A stretch of 64,000 nt of DNA from Dugong dugon (GCA_030035585.1 CM057469.1:115608650-115672649); one strand, 5' to 3'; counted from the first letter of the stretch, positions 40,143-52,852 are shown. The notes: generated by a model from the sequence alone, not told the origin. Program-made: numbers and translations.

Positions 40143-40354
40143 AGAGCTCTAATGGAGCAACAGTTAAACACTCAGCTGCTAAGCTAAGGGTTGGCTATTC
40201 AAACCCACCCGGTGACTCTGAGGGAGAAAACCTTGACAATCTGCTTCCATAAAGATGACAGCCAAGAAAACACTATGGAGTAGTTCTACCTTGTTACATG
40301 GCATCTCTACAAGTTGGAATCAACCTGAAGACACCCAAGAACAAGAACAACAAC
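40143..40354 (+). mobile_element. AfroSINE, older subtype, with 11-bp target duplication
   Basis: tggagcaacagttaaacact (A-box region), gggttggctattcaaaccca (B-box region), ctgcttccataaagatgaca and caagttggaatcaacctgaa, with a caag/caac-rich tail. It is flanked by agagaggacta at 40132-40142 and 40355-40365. Confidence 0.92.
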
Positions 40355-40365
40355 AGAGAGGACTA

Positions 40366-41431
40366 GCGCATATTTACTGGAATAGAACATTTTAAAGGCT
40401 TCTACCTTGGAGAGTAAATATATGTAAACACTTTCTAAAGACTATAGAATTTCAAATTCATTAAAAGGAGGTAGGAGTGGTATGATGGAGAAATTGAATT
40501 AAGACTCTTCAGGGAACTATAAATTTAATCCAGCAGTTAATTAAAAGAAGTAGGAAGTATTCATGCCGTACTAGGATGCCATCCTTAATGGTTTCAAATT
40601 GGTTTGAAACATATATTTCATTCTGACTAATGCAATACTTATTTTTCTGTATATCTACCTTGAAAGGGTCATTTACAAATCTTAATCAGTATCCCAAATT
40701 TACTGGCAATTCAGCCTTACTAAATTAAAGCCACTGTGTGACCTGCAATCGTTTATAGCAAATTCTCAGTAATCAGCTCTTAAGGATTTCTGGATTCTAT
40801 ATGGGCAGATGAAAATTCAATGCATCACATTTAAAATATGACCATAGCTGAAGGGAAATTCATGAACCAGAAGACTGTTACTACACTGGCAAATGTTGTA
40901 AATGGAAGTATACTTTACCTGCAGCTGAACATTAAACATCCACGGCTTAACACAGAAGATAAAGGCATAATTAATCCTTAAACTAATGGACTAATGAGAG
41001 ATGGGCCAACCATATCAGGTCATATGAGAATCATAGCTAATTTTCTGTCCCAACATGAGCTTAAGTGGATTCAGGATATTTCTCCGTAAAAGACATTTAT
41101 TTAAAATCTCACTTTCCTATGTCTTCTATTACAAACATTCATCAAACTCTTCCTACATTAAAGTAAGTTTTAAGGCAGTACTTTTTTCTCTTTTTAGAAC
41201 AATCAATTAAAAAAATAAAAACAACACCAAAAAAAAAAAAAAAAAAAACAAGAAAGATGTCTAGTCTTCCTTTGTCTGTTTTGTCCTTTTTTCCTTAATA
41301 TATTGCCTTACAGGACAGGAAATTTTAAATGCTCTAGAAACAGCACAAAGAAGGCTTGTTGAAGCTTTTCTTACATGATGAGGAGCGTAAGAGCATTTAG
41401 GTTTAGAGACAAATCAGCATTGTTTTAGATT
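40366..41431. other. Single-copy AT-rich DNA
   Basis: No gene recognised. An A tract with short interruptions lies at about 41210-41250. Confidence 0.4.
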
Positions 41432-41607
41432 GGTAGATTTCAAAATTTAGCACGCATAAGAAGCATATGGAGAGCTTATTAAAACAGACTTTTTTGGCTC
41501 AATTCTAATTCAAGAAGTTGGGGGTAAGAGCTGAAATTCCTCATTTGTAACAATCTCCCAGGGATTATTATTGCTCTGGACCATGAACCATGTTTTGAGT
41601 CACCCTG
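41432..41607 (+). mobile_element. MER5A-like hAT-Charlie MITE
   Basis: tggtagatttcaaaatttag, catatggagagcttattaaa, ctaattcaagaagttggggg, cctcatttgtaacaatctcc and catgttttgagtcaccctg. The order matches MER5A (tggttctcaaactt ... ggagggcttgttaaaac ... ctgattcagtaggtctgggg ... ttgagaaccactg). Confidence 0.75.
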
Positions 41608-42984
41608 CAGATCATTGTTCCTCCGTTCACAGTCTTCGTAACTGTGAGGAAGTTTCTGAACCTCTCAGGGTCAAAAAGCATGGACCTTACGTGGTAACTG
41701 AAATGAGATGTTCATTAAGTAACACTGGCGTTATTTTATTTTATATTTTAATTTTGATCATTTTGTTAGAAGAACCATGAGGACTTTGGTATGCTTACTG
41801 ATAAGAAAAGTTGAGTGGTATTAAGACCGTGACAAGAAAATCCTCAGAACTTGACTTCCACCTTTGCAACCCACGACTAGCTATGCTCAAAGCATTAACC
41901 ATGATTATTTGTGTGTTTTATCTCAATCCTCATGGCCAAAAAAAAAAAAAGCATCATATAAAAGCATTTATTTCTACTGTTTAGTAGAGAACCAGGAACA
42001 TTATAAGACACCAAGTACATGTTAGAAAAGACAAACAGAACGTAAAGATATTATGTAATTTTGAAAAACTCTGTTTTAAAATAGGAAGAACCACGTCACT
42101 CTTTTTCTCCTACTGTCTAACTTGCACAGTTCCATTAAAAAAATAGATGTCCATACATATTTGTTGGAGCTTTTCTTTTTTTTTTTTTTAAAAAAGAAAA
42201 ATTCCACATGTAACAGTATACACAATAGAACAAAGTCAAACTGCTCTGACTGAAGCAGGAGAAGGGGGATCACTGACTTCCCTGCAGAATGGAGGCTATT
42301 GAGTTACGTCCTAAAAAGCTTTGGTTTTGTTTATATGGCCAAAGATAACCCTCCCAACTTTAGCTTCTATAAAGAGGGACTAGAATCCATGTCCCTAGCA
42401 CGTAGCTCAGCCCTTACCCTCAAAAATATACATAAAGTGAAATTAAAAATATGCACAAGAACAATGGGCTCTATACTGCTCCAGATGCTGGGCCAAATGG
42501 ACTTTCCAGACTTTGAGGACAAAATCTGTCAAGCTTTGCCTGGGCCGGCAACTTGCACACAGTGTTAAGCTCCATATCAGGCCTATAGTCTTAAAAGCAC
42601 AAGTATGTAGTCCCCTGAATTAGTGATTGTAACAGGAAAATTAGGGGCAACTGGGTAGTTAAATGAACATATCACATGGTGAGAAAGGCTTGGGTGTTTA
42701 CTCAGCTCTGCAGAGTACTCTTTGCTTAGCTTTGAACAAGACGTGTAAATTTCTATTTAACCTCATAAGCAGTGCATTCAACTAACCAAAACTCTCATTT
42801 TGTATCACACTTTTATCATGGCTCACTCTTTTTTTCTTTATTTATTTTCATTATTCCCATTCATCTCTCCAATTCTCCTGTGCAAACATTATAATACTTG
42901 AATGTAATCAATTTTTAAATGGGTTTAAAAAAATTTACATTAGCACTTTCTATGCTTAAAATATCATCCTGTTCCTTAAGATAA

Positions 42985-42986
<2 letters not shown>
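41608..42986. other. Single-copy DNA, no gene supported
   Basis: Contains an A11 run at 41939, a T/A tract at 42177-42200, and an 89-codon open frame at 42299-42568 (MSYVLKSFGFVYMAKDNPPN at the start) without recognised domain, splice context or homologous copy in the window. I leave it uncalled. Confidence 0.35.

Positions 42987-43019
<33 letters not shown>
42987..43019. repeat. (AC)n microsatellite
   Basis: About 16 AC units with one interruption at the left edge (cacatacac). Confidence 0.96.
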
Positions 43020-43023
<4 letters not shown>

Positions 43024-43179
43024 TAACTGTTTTTAGATCTATTCAAATCGTCATGCATTTAACTTGCTTAATATTTCAGAGTTTACCCTCTATATTTTAA
43101 TCAGTCAAGTCCTAATGATGTTTTCCCAAATTCCCATTTCCACATACACAACTACAAATCACATCCTTGTTCATGTCCT

Positions 43180-44290
43180 TTTAGATCTCTGGGCAGAGGT
43201 GAGATTGCTGAATCAAAGGATATCCATGTATTTAATTAGACACTGAACTTCAATATTCAATGGCTGTACCAGCCTTTCATGCTGTACGAGGGATCTTCCA
43301 TCAGCACATCATCACTGGCAGGTGATATACAGCTTTTCAATCAGTGCCAACCTGATAGGTAGAGTGTGATATTTCATTATGGTTTTAATTTACTTGTTCC
43401 TAATTACTAATGAGTTTGACCATCTATTCGTATGCTTGAAGGACCTTTGGGGCTTCTCTCTTTTAATTACCTGTTCAATCACAGGTCACATTGGATAAGA
43501 GCATGTGATGGGAATATTGTTGAGGTCATCTTTGGAAAATACTGAATTATTCATCTTTCCACACTGATATATTGTCAGCTCCATTGTAAGCCAAAGTTTG
43601 TTACATATTATGGTTTATTTCTGGATTGCATCTCCCTTTCTGTCTGGTAGGTGAGTTCCCTACCTTTTTACTAAGCTATTCTTTTTCAAAGCTGTGTTAG
43701 CTCTTCATGGACCTTTATTCTTCCCAATACATTTTAGAAAAATGAAAATATTACATTTTTAAAGAAACTGGAAATGTTATTGGTATTGTATTTATAGATT
43801 AATTTGGAATTAAATGATGTTTTATAGTACTGATTCATCTCATGAAATGTATCAAATGATTCTTTTTAGTTTTTTTTTCAGATATGCTTACCTGTTTCTT
43901 AATCAGCTCTTAATGTATTCTCTATAGAGGTCTTTTGTATTATTTAAAATTCTTCATAGTTTTATTTGCTATCATGAATAATATATTTTTAATTATATTT
44001 CTTGTAATTGATTTTTGTAAACATATCTTTTATCTGGAAACTTTACTGAACTCTTTTATAAGTGCTAATGATTTGTTGATTCCATTGTTGTTCTAGAAGA
44101 TTATCACACTAAATGCAAATAATGGTAATAGTTTTTCTTTTTTAATTCTGACATCTTTTATTATTATTTTATCTTAAAGCATTAGATAAAACTTATGATC
44201 ATATATTAAGTCATAGTGATATTAGTAGGCATCATTCTTCTGTTCTGATCTTAAAGTTTTATTTTATGTATTTGTGGAGTAGAATCATAT
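43180..44290 (-). mobile_element. Old L1M ORF2 remnant, antisense
   Basis: Antisense L1 ORF2 blocks: gattgctgaatcaaaggata, aatggctgtaccagcctttc, cattatggttttaatttact and gagtttgaccatctattcgt, then tatttatagattaatttgga, tgatttttgtaaacatatct and ttgattccattgttgttcta. The order fits L1M with deletions. No frame remains. Confidence 0.65.
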
Positions 44291-44306
44291 TACTAAAAAG
44301 CATTTT

Positions 44307-45129
44307 GGGCTTTTGGTCCTGGTTCTTGTGCCCTGCCCAAGCTGGCCTTTATTCAGATTGGCTGGAGAGAAGCACAGGGTAACCGACCATTACCAGGATT
44401 GGCTGGAGGCCCTACCCTGTAGTTGACTTTTACACAGATTGGTTGGGGGGCCTGCCCAGTAATTATTAAAAACCTTGAACGGGGAAGATCAGATGGGGCC
44501 TGTTTGAAGAGAGCCAGGAGAGGTGTGCCTCCTTTGGAAACAGGTACCCTGTGTCACGACCCTGTCAGACTGAGTAATCCTGTGATGGTAATGCAGGCAG
44601 CAGCTGCAATGGTACCAGAAAAGGCAGGGACAACGAGCAGAACCAGATGGTGGCAGCAGGGTGTAAAGCCTGAACCCTGCTGAGAGATGTAACTCTCTGA
44701 TATCTGGGGTATCCCAAGCAGGAGGCCGCCCACAAAACAGGGCAGGGGCTGTCTGAGAGCTGTCCTGGAGCTGGCCAGGAGGAGCCCGGAGCCACCAGAG
44801 AGGAGTGGTAAATAATGGATCCCACCAAGTGACATCATTGAGTTTTGTGTTTGAATGTTTCCTGACTGGTGAGAGTGAACATCAATTTTTGGAAAAGGTA
44901 AGCAAGTCCCCTTGAGATGTTGAGGCTGTGTGTTGGAGGCCCTCCTGAACCTCGACCTATGTATATCTTTGTTTCTAACCTTCTCTGTTATATTAAACTT
45001 ATTATTGCAGATATGGTGTTTTTGTGGGTTCTGTATGATGATTGCCATCAGTTATTGAACCCAGTATTTAATGTGTCATGGGAGGAATGGCTGGTGTCAG
45101 AAATAGTGGAGATGCTGGGGAGTGGGTGT
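44307..45129 (+). mobile_element. LTR-like element with triplicated ATTGG boxes (tentative)
   Basis: A GC-richer 0.8-kb block inside old L1 and AT-rich DNA, flanked by gcatttt at 44300-44306 and 45130-45136. The left third has three attgg boxes (44357, 44398, 44438) spaced 40-41 bp in partly repeated context, like U3 enhancer repeats with reverse CCAAT boxes. A tattaaaaa TATA-like stretch lies at about 44465 and an attaaa signal near 44993. Then comes ggctggtgtcagaaatagtg, like the region after a retroviral LTR. Family not identified. Open frames up to 164 codons on the minus strand are compositional. Confidence 0.5.
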
Positions 45130-45260
45130 GCATTTTACTTCTGTCTCATAGGAATAAGCTTCCTGCTGATTCTAATAGAGTTATCACTTCAGTTGGTGTC
45201 CAATAAATTTCTCTTATTGCAATGTATAGTATCTTTTGTAACTACATAACGATTAACAAG

Positions 45261-45667
45261 TGTTATGAATTAAATTGTGTCCTGCCTAAAAAAATATGTG
45301 TTGAATTTCTGGTCTTTGAACCTGCAGATGTTATTCTGTTTGGGAATAGGTTTATTTTGTTTTTGTGTGTATTTTGCTATGTTAATGAAGCCATTCCAGT
45401 ATAGAGCGAGGCCTAAACCTAATCATTCCTGAGTTACTGAAAGACTAGAATAGACACAGACACACATAAGGGAAGACTGACACCATGGGAGGATTGTCTA
45501 TAAGCCAAGAAACAGAGGAACACCTAGGGCCACTGACAAGGAAGGAATCATGTGACCTGAGATCAGGCTTTGGACTGTTAGCCTCCAGAACTATTAGAAA
45601 GTAAATTTCTGTTCTTCAAAGTCACCCAATTCTGGTATTTGTGTTACAGCAGCATAAAGAAACCAAG
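45261..45667 (+). mobile_element. MLT1/MST-type MaLR solo LTR
   Basis: tgttatgaattaaattgtgt at the start, tgaagccattccagtataga, agacacagacacacataagg, ctccagaactattagaaagt, aatttctgttcttcaaagtc, and ttacagcagcataaagaaac at the end. This is the classic order of mammalian MaLR LTRs. Confidence 0.85.
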
Positions 45668-47187
45668 TTAAGAAGTTTCTCTTTCTTCCTAGCCTTCCAG
45701 ATTTTGTTCTAGAATTTTAAATAAATATTGATTTTTATCAAAAGCATCCTAAGCCATGAAGGAAACCATTTAATGCACTGGGGATATTAGATTAGAAATA
45801 CTAAAAATTGGGAATTTTGATGACTATTAATAATACTTTTTTATACATTATGCATGTGAATTTTCAGGATGCATTGTCACATTTACAGTTTTTCAAGATC
45901 ATGATAATCTGTAAGGGTGTATTACATCAAAGGCTAATTTATTTTACTGTGCATAGTCAGTTTGATATAGCTCTTCTCCGAGATCTTTCGTATTTCTTTT
46001 TAAATAAATAACCTGAGGGATTTGAATTTTGCTTGTTTTTGATTGTTTTTTAACACACACAAATCTACATATAATTATAGGGACTACTGTTAACACCCAC
46101 ATACTAAATCAGATTAATACATATATATTTGTTATTTTCTATGCTTTGTTTGGATTTTTTAAAGAAAGAAAAATTGGCAAATAAGTACATTCACATTTTT
46201 CTGAGTCCTCAGCTCTGTCCTTCAACCTCTCAAAAAACAGCCATTACCATGAATGTAGAGTGGATCTTTCAGTCTATATTTCCTCATAATTATTTTGAGA
46301 ATGTTTTATTCTAAGCTTCTCCCCTTTTTTTTTGCCTGGTTTGGAATTTATAGGATGGATTTCTATAATTTTAGGGGTTACTCTAAAATGTCCAACATGG
46401 TCACATAACTTTAAAGTTTTTCTCATGCTCATGAGTTATTCTCATACTCAATCTTGAAGCTCTGCTTTCATCATCTTTAAATTCTTTTTTTTACAATTTA
46501 TTTAATTTTGTTGTGATGTTGAGAATATACACAGCAGAACATACACCAATTCAACAATTTCTACGTGACATTGATTACATTCTTCCAGTTGTACAACCAT
46601 TCTTTTCTGATAGTTCCCCCTCATTAACATAATCTTAATAGTTTTATGTTAGAACTTGTCTGTAAATGAAGTCCAAAGGGAAATTGGGGCATGCATTGAC
46701 AGCAGAGATGGACAAATGATGAGTGTCTTTTGTAGCTTGCTGCTCCATTTGCATATAGTGAGCAAAACAAGATGATGAGAATTTAGTGAGACTCAGAATA
46801 CAAGGTAAGTATGTTATGTTTACCTCTTACTAAGAGGAAGTTAGAGACACCACTCTCTATCTGAATGAACTAAAACTGGCTTCCAATGCATACAAAGCTA
46901 ATGGCTTTAGAAAAATTATGAACAAGCAATGAACCTTTTTTAAGGAGTGTAGTACTGCCCTGTTTTAGCCAAACAATTATACAAAATATGATATCATAGA
47001 AGGAAAGAAAAGACAGGGTAACCCATAGCTCCTTTTCCTTTCAGTCCCTCCTTACTCACCATTAAGTCAACTGCAGAGCATGTTGATAGAATGTACCCAT
47101 ATTGAGAGGTGAAATAAAAATTGTTGAGTAAGTTTTTGCAGCATTTCAACTGTTCTTGAAATACATGTACTAATCATGAGTTACAAA
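45668..47187. other. Mostly single-copy DNA with an L1 3'-UTR piece
   Basis: The only recognised repeat is the antisense L1 3'-UTR fragment at 46483-46640. The remainder shows no gene. Confidence 0.4.
46483..46640 (-). mobile_element. L1 3'-UTR fragment, antisense
   Basis: T-rich start then ttgttgtgatgttgagaata, caattcaacaatttctacgt, gacattgattacattcttcc and cccctcattaacataatc. Shares atttctac, gacattgactac and cttcca-type blocks with the piece at about 1590-1635. Confidence 0.6.
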
Positions 47188-47399
47188 ATATGAATTGTAT
47201 AATTTTAATGTTGTTGTTACATGCCATAGAGATGGTTCCAGCTCATAGAGATCCTATGTACAACAGAATGAAACACTGCCCGAACCTGTGCCATACTCAA
47301 AATCATTGCTATATTTAAGCCCATTTTTGCAGCCGAAGTGTTGGTCCTCTCGTCAAGAGTCTTCCTCTTTTTCGCTGATCCTCTAATCCTCTACCTTAC

Positions 47400-47915
47400 T
47401 GTCTTAGTCATCTACTGCTGCTATAACAGAAATACCATAGGTGGATGGCTTTAACAAAGAGAAGTTTATTCTCTCACAGTCCAGTAGGCTACAAGTCCAA
47501 ATTCAGGGCATCAACTCCAGGGAAACACTTTCTCTGTCCACTCTGGAGGAAGGTCTGTGTCATCAATCTTCCCTTGGTCTGGGAGCATCTCTGCACAGGA
47601 ACCTCAGGTCCAAAAGATGTGTTCTGCTCCTGGCACTGCTTTCTTGGTGGTATAAGGTTTCCAACTCTCTGCTCACTTCCCTTTGTTTTTATCTCTTGAG
47701 AGATAAAAGGTGGTTCAGGCCACACCCCAGGGAAACTCTCTTTACACTGGATCAGGGATGTGGCCTCGGTGAGGGTGGTGTTACAATCCCACCCTAATCC
47801 TCTTTAATGTAAAATTGCAATCACAAAATGGAGGACAACCACACAATACCAGGAATCATTGCCTAGCCAAATGATACACACCTTTTTGGGGGGGGACATA
47901 ATTCAATCCATGACA
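47400..47915 (-). mobile_element. Solo MaLR-type LTR inside the RTE
   Basis: Starts tgtcttagtcatctactgct and ends attcaatccatgaca. The 5-bp target duplication cttac is at 47395-47399 and 47916-47920. 516 bp, same family as 57004-57518, 17122-17646 and 63804-64000. RTE sequence continues on both sides, so the LTR is the younger insertion. Confidence 0.95.
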
Positions 47916-47929
47916 CTTACCAAACACGA

Positions 47930-50589
47930 TGTCCTAACACCGTAAATCAAATGCATTGATTCTTCATCAGTCTTCCTTATTTATTGTCCAGCTTTCCCAT
48001 GCATATGAGGTGATTGAAAATATCATGGCTTGGGTCAGATGCCCCTTAGTCCTCAAAGTGACATCTTTGCATTTCAAAGTGTGAAATAGGTCTTTTGCAG
48101 CAGATCTGCCAAATGCAATACATCATTTGGTTTCTTAACTGCTACTGCCATGGGCATTGGCTGTGGATCCAAGTAAACTGAAATCCGTGACAACTTCAAT
48201 CTTTTCTCCATTTATCATAATGTTGCTTATAGGTCCAGTTGTGAAGATTTTTGTTTTCTTTATGTAGAGGTGCAATCCACACTGAAGGCTGTAGTTTGGA
48301 TTTTCATCAGTAAGGGCTTCAAGTCCTCTTCACTTCAACAAGCAAAGTTCTGTCATCTGCATATCGCAGGTTGTTAATGAGTCTTCCACCAATCCTGATG
48401 CTGCATTTTTCTTCATATAGTCCAGCTTCTCAGATTATTTCCTCAGCATATAAATTGAATAAATATGGTGAAAAGATACAACCCTAACACACACCTTTCC
48501 TGATTTTAAGCCACACAATATCCCCTTCTTCTGTTTGAATCATTGCCTCTTGGTCTATGTACAGGTTCCCCATGAGCACAATTCAGTGTTCTGGAATTCC
48601 CATTCTTTGCAATGTTATCTGTAATTTGTTATGATCCACACACTTAATAAAACAATAAAACACGGTAAACATCTTTCTGGTATTCTCTACTTTCAGTCAA
48701 GGTTTACCTGACATCAACAATGATATCCTCCCTTCCAAGTCCCTTCTGAATCCAGCTTAAATTTCTGGCAGTTCCCTGTCGATGTACTGCTGTAACTGCT
48801 TTTGGATGATCTTCAGCAAAATTTTACTTCCATGTGATATTAATGATATTGTTTGATAATTTCCGTGTTTCGAGGGATCACCTTTCTTCAGAATGGGTGC
48901 AAATATGGATCTCTTCCGATCAGTTGGCCAGGTAGCTGTCTTCCAGATTTCTTGGCACAGATCAATGAGCACCTCCAGTGATGCATCTGTTTATTGAAAC
49001 ATCTCATTTGGTATTCTATCAGTTATTGGAGCCTTGTTTTTAGCCAATGCCTTCAGCACAGTTTGGACTTCTTCTTTCAATACCATTGGTTCTTGATCAT
49101 GTGCTACCTCCTGAAGTGGTTGAACATCGATCAATTCTTTTTTGGTACAGTGACTTTGCACATTCTTTCCATCTTCTTTTTATGCTTCTTGCATCATTCA
49201 ATATTTTGCCCATAGAATCCTTCAGTATTACAACTCAAGCTTGTATTTTTTCTTCAGTTCTTTCAGCTTGAGAAAGGTGAACGTGTTCTTCCCTTTTGGT
49301 TTTCTAACTCCAGGTCTTTGCACATTTCCTTATAACACTTTGACTTCTCGAGCCACCCATTGAAATCTTCTGTTTAGCACTTTTACTTCATCATTTTTTT
49401 CCATTCACTTTAGTTAGTCTATGTTTAAGAGCCAATTTCAGAGTCTCTTCTGATATCCATTTTGGTCTTTTCTTTCTTTCTTGTCTTTTTAATGACCTTT
49501 TGCTTTCTTCACGTATGATGTCCTTGATATCATCACACAAGTTGTCTAGTCTTCAGTCATTAGTGTTCAGTGTGTCAAATATCTTCTTGAGGTGGTTTCT
49601 AAATTCAGGTGGAATATACTCAAAGTCATATTTTGGTTTCTGTAGACTTAGTTTTCTTCAGCTTCCACTTAAACTTGCATATAAGCAGCTGATGGTCTGC
49701 TGGGCAGTTCACCTCTAGCCTTGTTCTGACTGTTGATATTGAGCTTTTCCTTCGTCTCTTTCCATAGATTTATCAGATTTGTTTCCTGTGTTTTCCTTCC
49801 CGTGAGGTGCATGTGTAGAGTCGCTGTTTACATTACATTTGTAATGAATAAATAATTGGTCTTACAAAATTCTATCATGCAATCTCCAGCATTGTTTTTT
49901 TACCAAGGCCTAATTTTCTAACAGATCCTTCGTGTTTGTTTCCAACTTTTGCACTCCAAACACCAATAATTATCAATTCATCTTGATCACGTTTGATCAA
50001 TTTCAGCCTGCAGAAGTTGGTAAAAATCTTTGTTTATCTTTTGCATTTGTGGTTGGTGTGTAAATTTGAATAATAATCATATTAACTGATCTTCCTGGTA
50101 GGTATATGGATATTATCCTATCACTGACAGCATTGTACTTCAGGATAGACTTTGAAATGTTCTTTTTGACTAGGAATGCGATGCCATTCCTCTTCAATTT
50201 GTCGTTGCTGGCATAGTAGACCCTAAAACTGTCTGATTCAAAATAGCCAGTACCAGTCCATTTCAGCTCAGTAATGCATAGGATATCAATCTTTATATGT
50301 TCCATTTCATTTTTGACAACTTCTAATTTTCCTAGAGCCATACTTTGTACATCCTTATTTCAATTATTAATAGATGTTTGCTGCTGTTCTTTCCTATTTT
50401 GAATCATGCTACATCAGCAAATGAAGGTCCTGAAAACTTTACTCCATCTACATCATTAAAGTTGACTCTACTTTGAGGAGGCAGCTCTTCCCCAGTCGTC
50501 TTTTGAGTGCCTTCTGACCTGAGAGGTTCATTTTCTGGCACTATCTCAGACAATGTTCTGATGCTATTCATAAGGTTTTCACTGGCCAA
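47930..50589 (-). pseudogene. RTE polyprotein, decayed, all domains present
   Basis: From the right: leader (50404-50589; MASENLMNSIRTLSEIVPEN, ending SGPSFADVA); endonuclease start (50003-50341; EHIKIDILCITELKWTGTG, keeping the Glu of the catalytic ELKWTG motif, then RNGIAFLVKKNISKSILKYN); linker (49440-49700, fragments); RT fingers (48757-48972; WPTDRKRSIFAPILKKGDPS, then a SLISHGSKILLKIIQK segment); palm and C-terminus to about 47930 in broken frames. Stops separate leader and endonuclease. RTE proteins nick and reverse-transcribe at the target; this one is dead. Confidence 0.87.
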
Positions 50590-50796
50590 GTTTTTCAGAA
50601 GTAGACTTCCAGTCCTTCCTAGTCCGTCTTAGTCTGGAAGCTCCACTGAAACCTGTCCACCAAGGGTGACCCTACTAATATTTGAAATACTGGTGGCATA
50701 GCTTCCAGTATCACAGCAACACAAAAACCACCACAGTAGGACACACTGACAGTTGAAAATTGTATAAATGTATAATATGAATTGTATAGTTTTAAT

Positions 50797-51979
50797 AACT
50801 ACACGTAAGAGTTAAATGCCCTTGTATTTGCATTTAAAACTGGCATTACATAAAAATGAATAGTAAAATTTACCATAGTAATGTAAAATGTTATTTTTCT
50901 TTACTTAGAACAGTATTAAATCGCAAATAAATAAACACACAAGACAGAGAACACAGAAGAAAGGAAAAAAAAACTTTATATTTAGTACCTTTGACAGTGC
51001 TATATTTCCCCTCTATCAATGAAGTGCCCCTGCATTTTCTTTCCACTATGACCTGCAAGACAACCTCTTTCCAAACAAGCAACAGCATAAGGCTCTATAA
51101 GTACATGGCAACATTCCCATCTTCTGTGTTATTATTTTCTATGATTTTAGTTTTATATTTTTGTTGCTATTAGAAACAGTAATTATTACATTTTAAATTC
51201 AGTTAATTAGCATTACCTGCATATTTTAAGCACCATTTTTCTTATTTGCTTCTACAGCCTATTAATTTTTTGGGATCCACTATACTTTTTACTTCTTATT
51301 TTTTAGTTGTTTCAGTCTTTTGCTATACCAGAAAGTTTGAATACCAGAAGGTTTGTGTCTTTAGTCATTTACTGCTGTGTGCCCTTTTCCATTTTCGTTC
51401 ACTGGTATGTTTGCCTCATTTTCAAAAGTGGAGAAGTCTTTTTAGTATAACTATGTTTTATATAAATGTAGTTATCATTGCTATATGTCTGTAACAGGCA
51501 GGAATGGTGTAATTTATGAACTTGTAGTACTACCTTTCCTGAAAGATCTAGGAGTTTTTCTTTTGTTTTATTGCATTTTTTTTTTCAGTGTGGTGAAGTT
51601 TACATGAGTATTTTCTTTTTCCCAGGAAGGAAATGTGGATAATATTTATTTCTGAGAATATCTTTCAGTTTCCTTCACATATGGCTGATTTCTGAGAAGG
51701 TCATGTAATTCTTAATCTGCAAGATATTTTCTCTAAGTACAGTGAAAAAGTTACTCCATTGTTTTCGGCCATATAGTATAGCAGATGAAATAGCAGCTAT
51801 CATGATATTAGTATTTCCTTTTGGAAAAACTACTGTTTGAGTTTTATTTTGTTTCTTTTATTTATTTATTTATTTATTTACTTACTTACTTATTTTACAG
51901 ATACTCTGAAATCAGTATCTATATTTATGATTTCTACTAATATTTTTATTTCTATAGGAGGGAATATCCTCTTGAATGT
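50797..51979. other. AT-rich single-copy DNA with a TTTA microsatellite
   Basis: No gene or confident repeat. The T-rich interior (51640-51790) is vaguely like antisense HAL1 but too diverged to call. Confidence 0.35.
51855..51896. repeat. (TTTA)n/(CTTA)n microsatellite
   Basis: About six TTTA units followed by three CTTA units; the CTTA block probably arose by a point change that then spread. Confidence 0.93.
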
Positions 51980-52579
51980 TGTAGTAGGCAGAATACTACA
52001 TATGCGACCCCAAGATTTTTCACCTTGGGACTAAGAATGTGATGAGGTATCATGTCCATGATTATGTTACATTATGTGACAAAAAGGGATTTTTTTAAGA
52101 TGTAATTAAGGTTAATAATCAGTTAATTCTGGATTAATCAAAAGAGAGTTTATTCAGATGGGCCCATTCTTATCAGATGAGCCCTTAAAAGCAGAATTTT
52201 CTCTGGCTGTAGACAAAAGGAGAAGTGACAGATTCAAAGAGTGAGAAGTAGACTCACTGTTGCCAGCTTTAAAATGAAGGGGGCCATATGAGGAGAAAGT
52301 GAACAGGCACTAGGAGAAGAGAGTGTTCCCTGGTTTACAGCCTGAAAGGAAATGGGAACTAGAACTAGACTGGACTGAGTTCTGCCTATCCAAACCATTG
52401 TGGAAGTGGATTATATCTCAGCCCAGCTCAGCCAAGACTCTGATTCATCAGCACTGAGAGACTGCAAGCAGAACACAAAGCTGAGCCCACCTGGACTTCT
52501 GACCTATAGACTGTGGTATAATAAATGGGTAATGTTTTAAGCCACTAAATTCATTACACAGCAATAGGAAAATAATATA
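51980..52579 (+). mobile_element. MLT1-type MaLR LTR
   Basis: tgtagtaggcagaatactac at the start, acattatgtgacaaaaaggg, gggcccattcttatcagatg, agtagactcactgttgccag, agcccacctggacttctgac, then a ttttaagccactaaattcat stretch at the end. Typical MLT1 order, about 600 bp. Confidence 0.8.
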
Positions 52580-52852
52580 AATATCATTTAAAACAATAAT
52601 TTCATATTAACCAATATGTTCTCATACATCTTGGAGTAAATCTGCTATGTGGAAATTTATTTTTATTGATCATGAGGGTTTCTCTATTTTAAGCACCTCA
52701 ATCTTATTAATATTGATATTTTTCATGGCTTGCTATATTTTAGAGAGAGATCACAGTTTACTTGTCTCTGAGAGCTGATAAAGGTTAAAATTTTGTGAGT
52801 CATATTTTAGACACTTTAGCTAGAAAAAAGAATTAAGTATAGATTATATGTG

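Larger units (their letters stand above)
47210..50774 (-). mobile_element. Full-length antisense RTE LINE with 22-bp target duplication
   Basis: Complete at both ends: the antisense 3' tail at the left (gttgttgttacatgccatag) and the 5' end at the right (cacagtaggacacactgaca, then about 25 bp). Flanked by a 22-bp repeat at 47188-47209 and 50775-50796 (starts atatgaattgtata, ends ttttaat) with one mismatch. A solo LTR at 47400-47915 interrupts the 3' region. Without it the element is about 3.05 kb, which defines the RTE length in this genome. Confidence 0.95.

Noticed and set aside
42299-42568. 89-codon plus-strand open frame in unique sequence
   Set aside because: No domain, Kozak context, splice sites or homologous copy seen. 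Length is within chance expectation for 64 kb.
44554-45048. 164-codon minus-strand open frame
   Set aside because: Inside the LTR-like element at 44307-45129, no recognised domain, no splice or promoter context.
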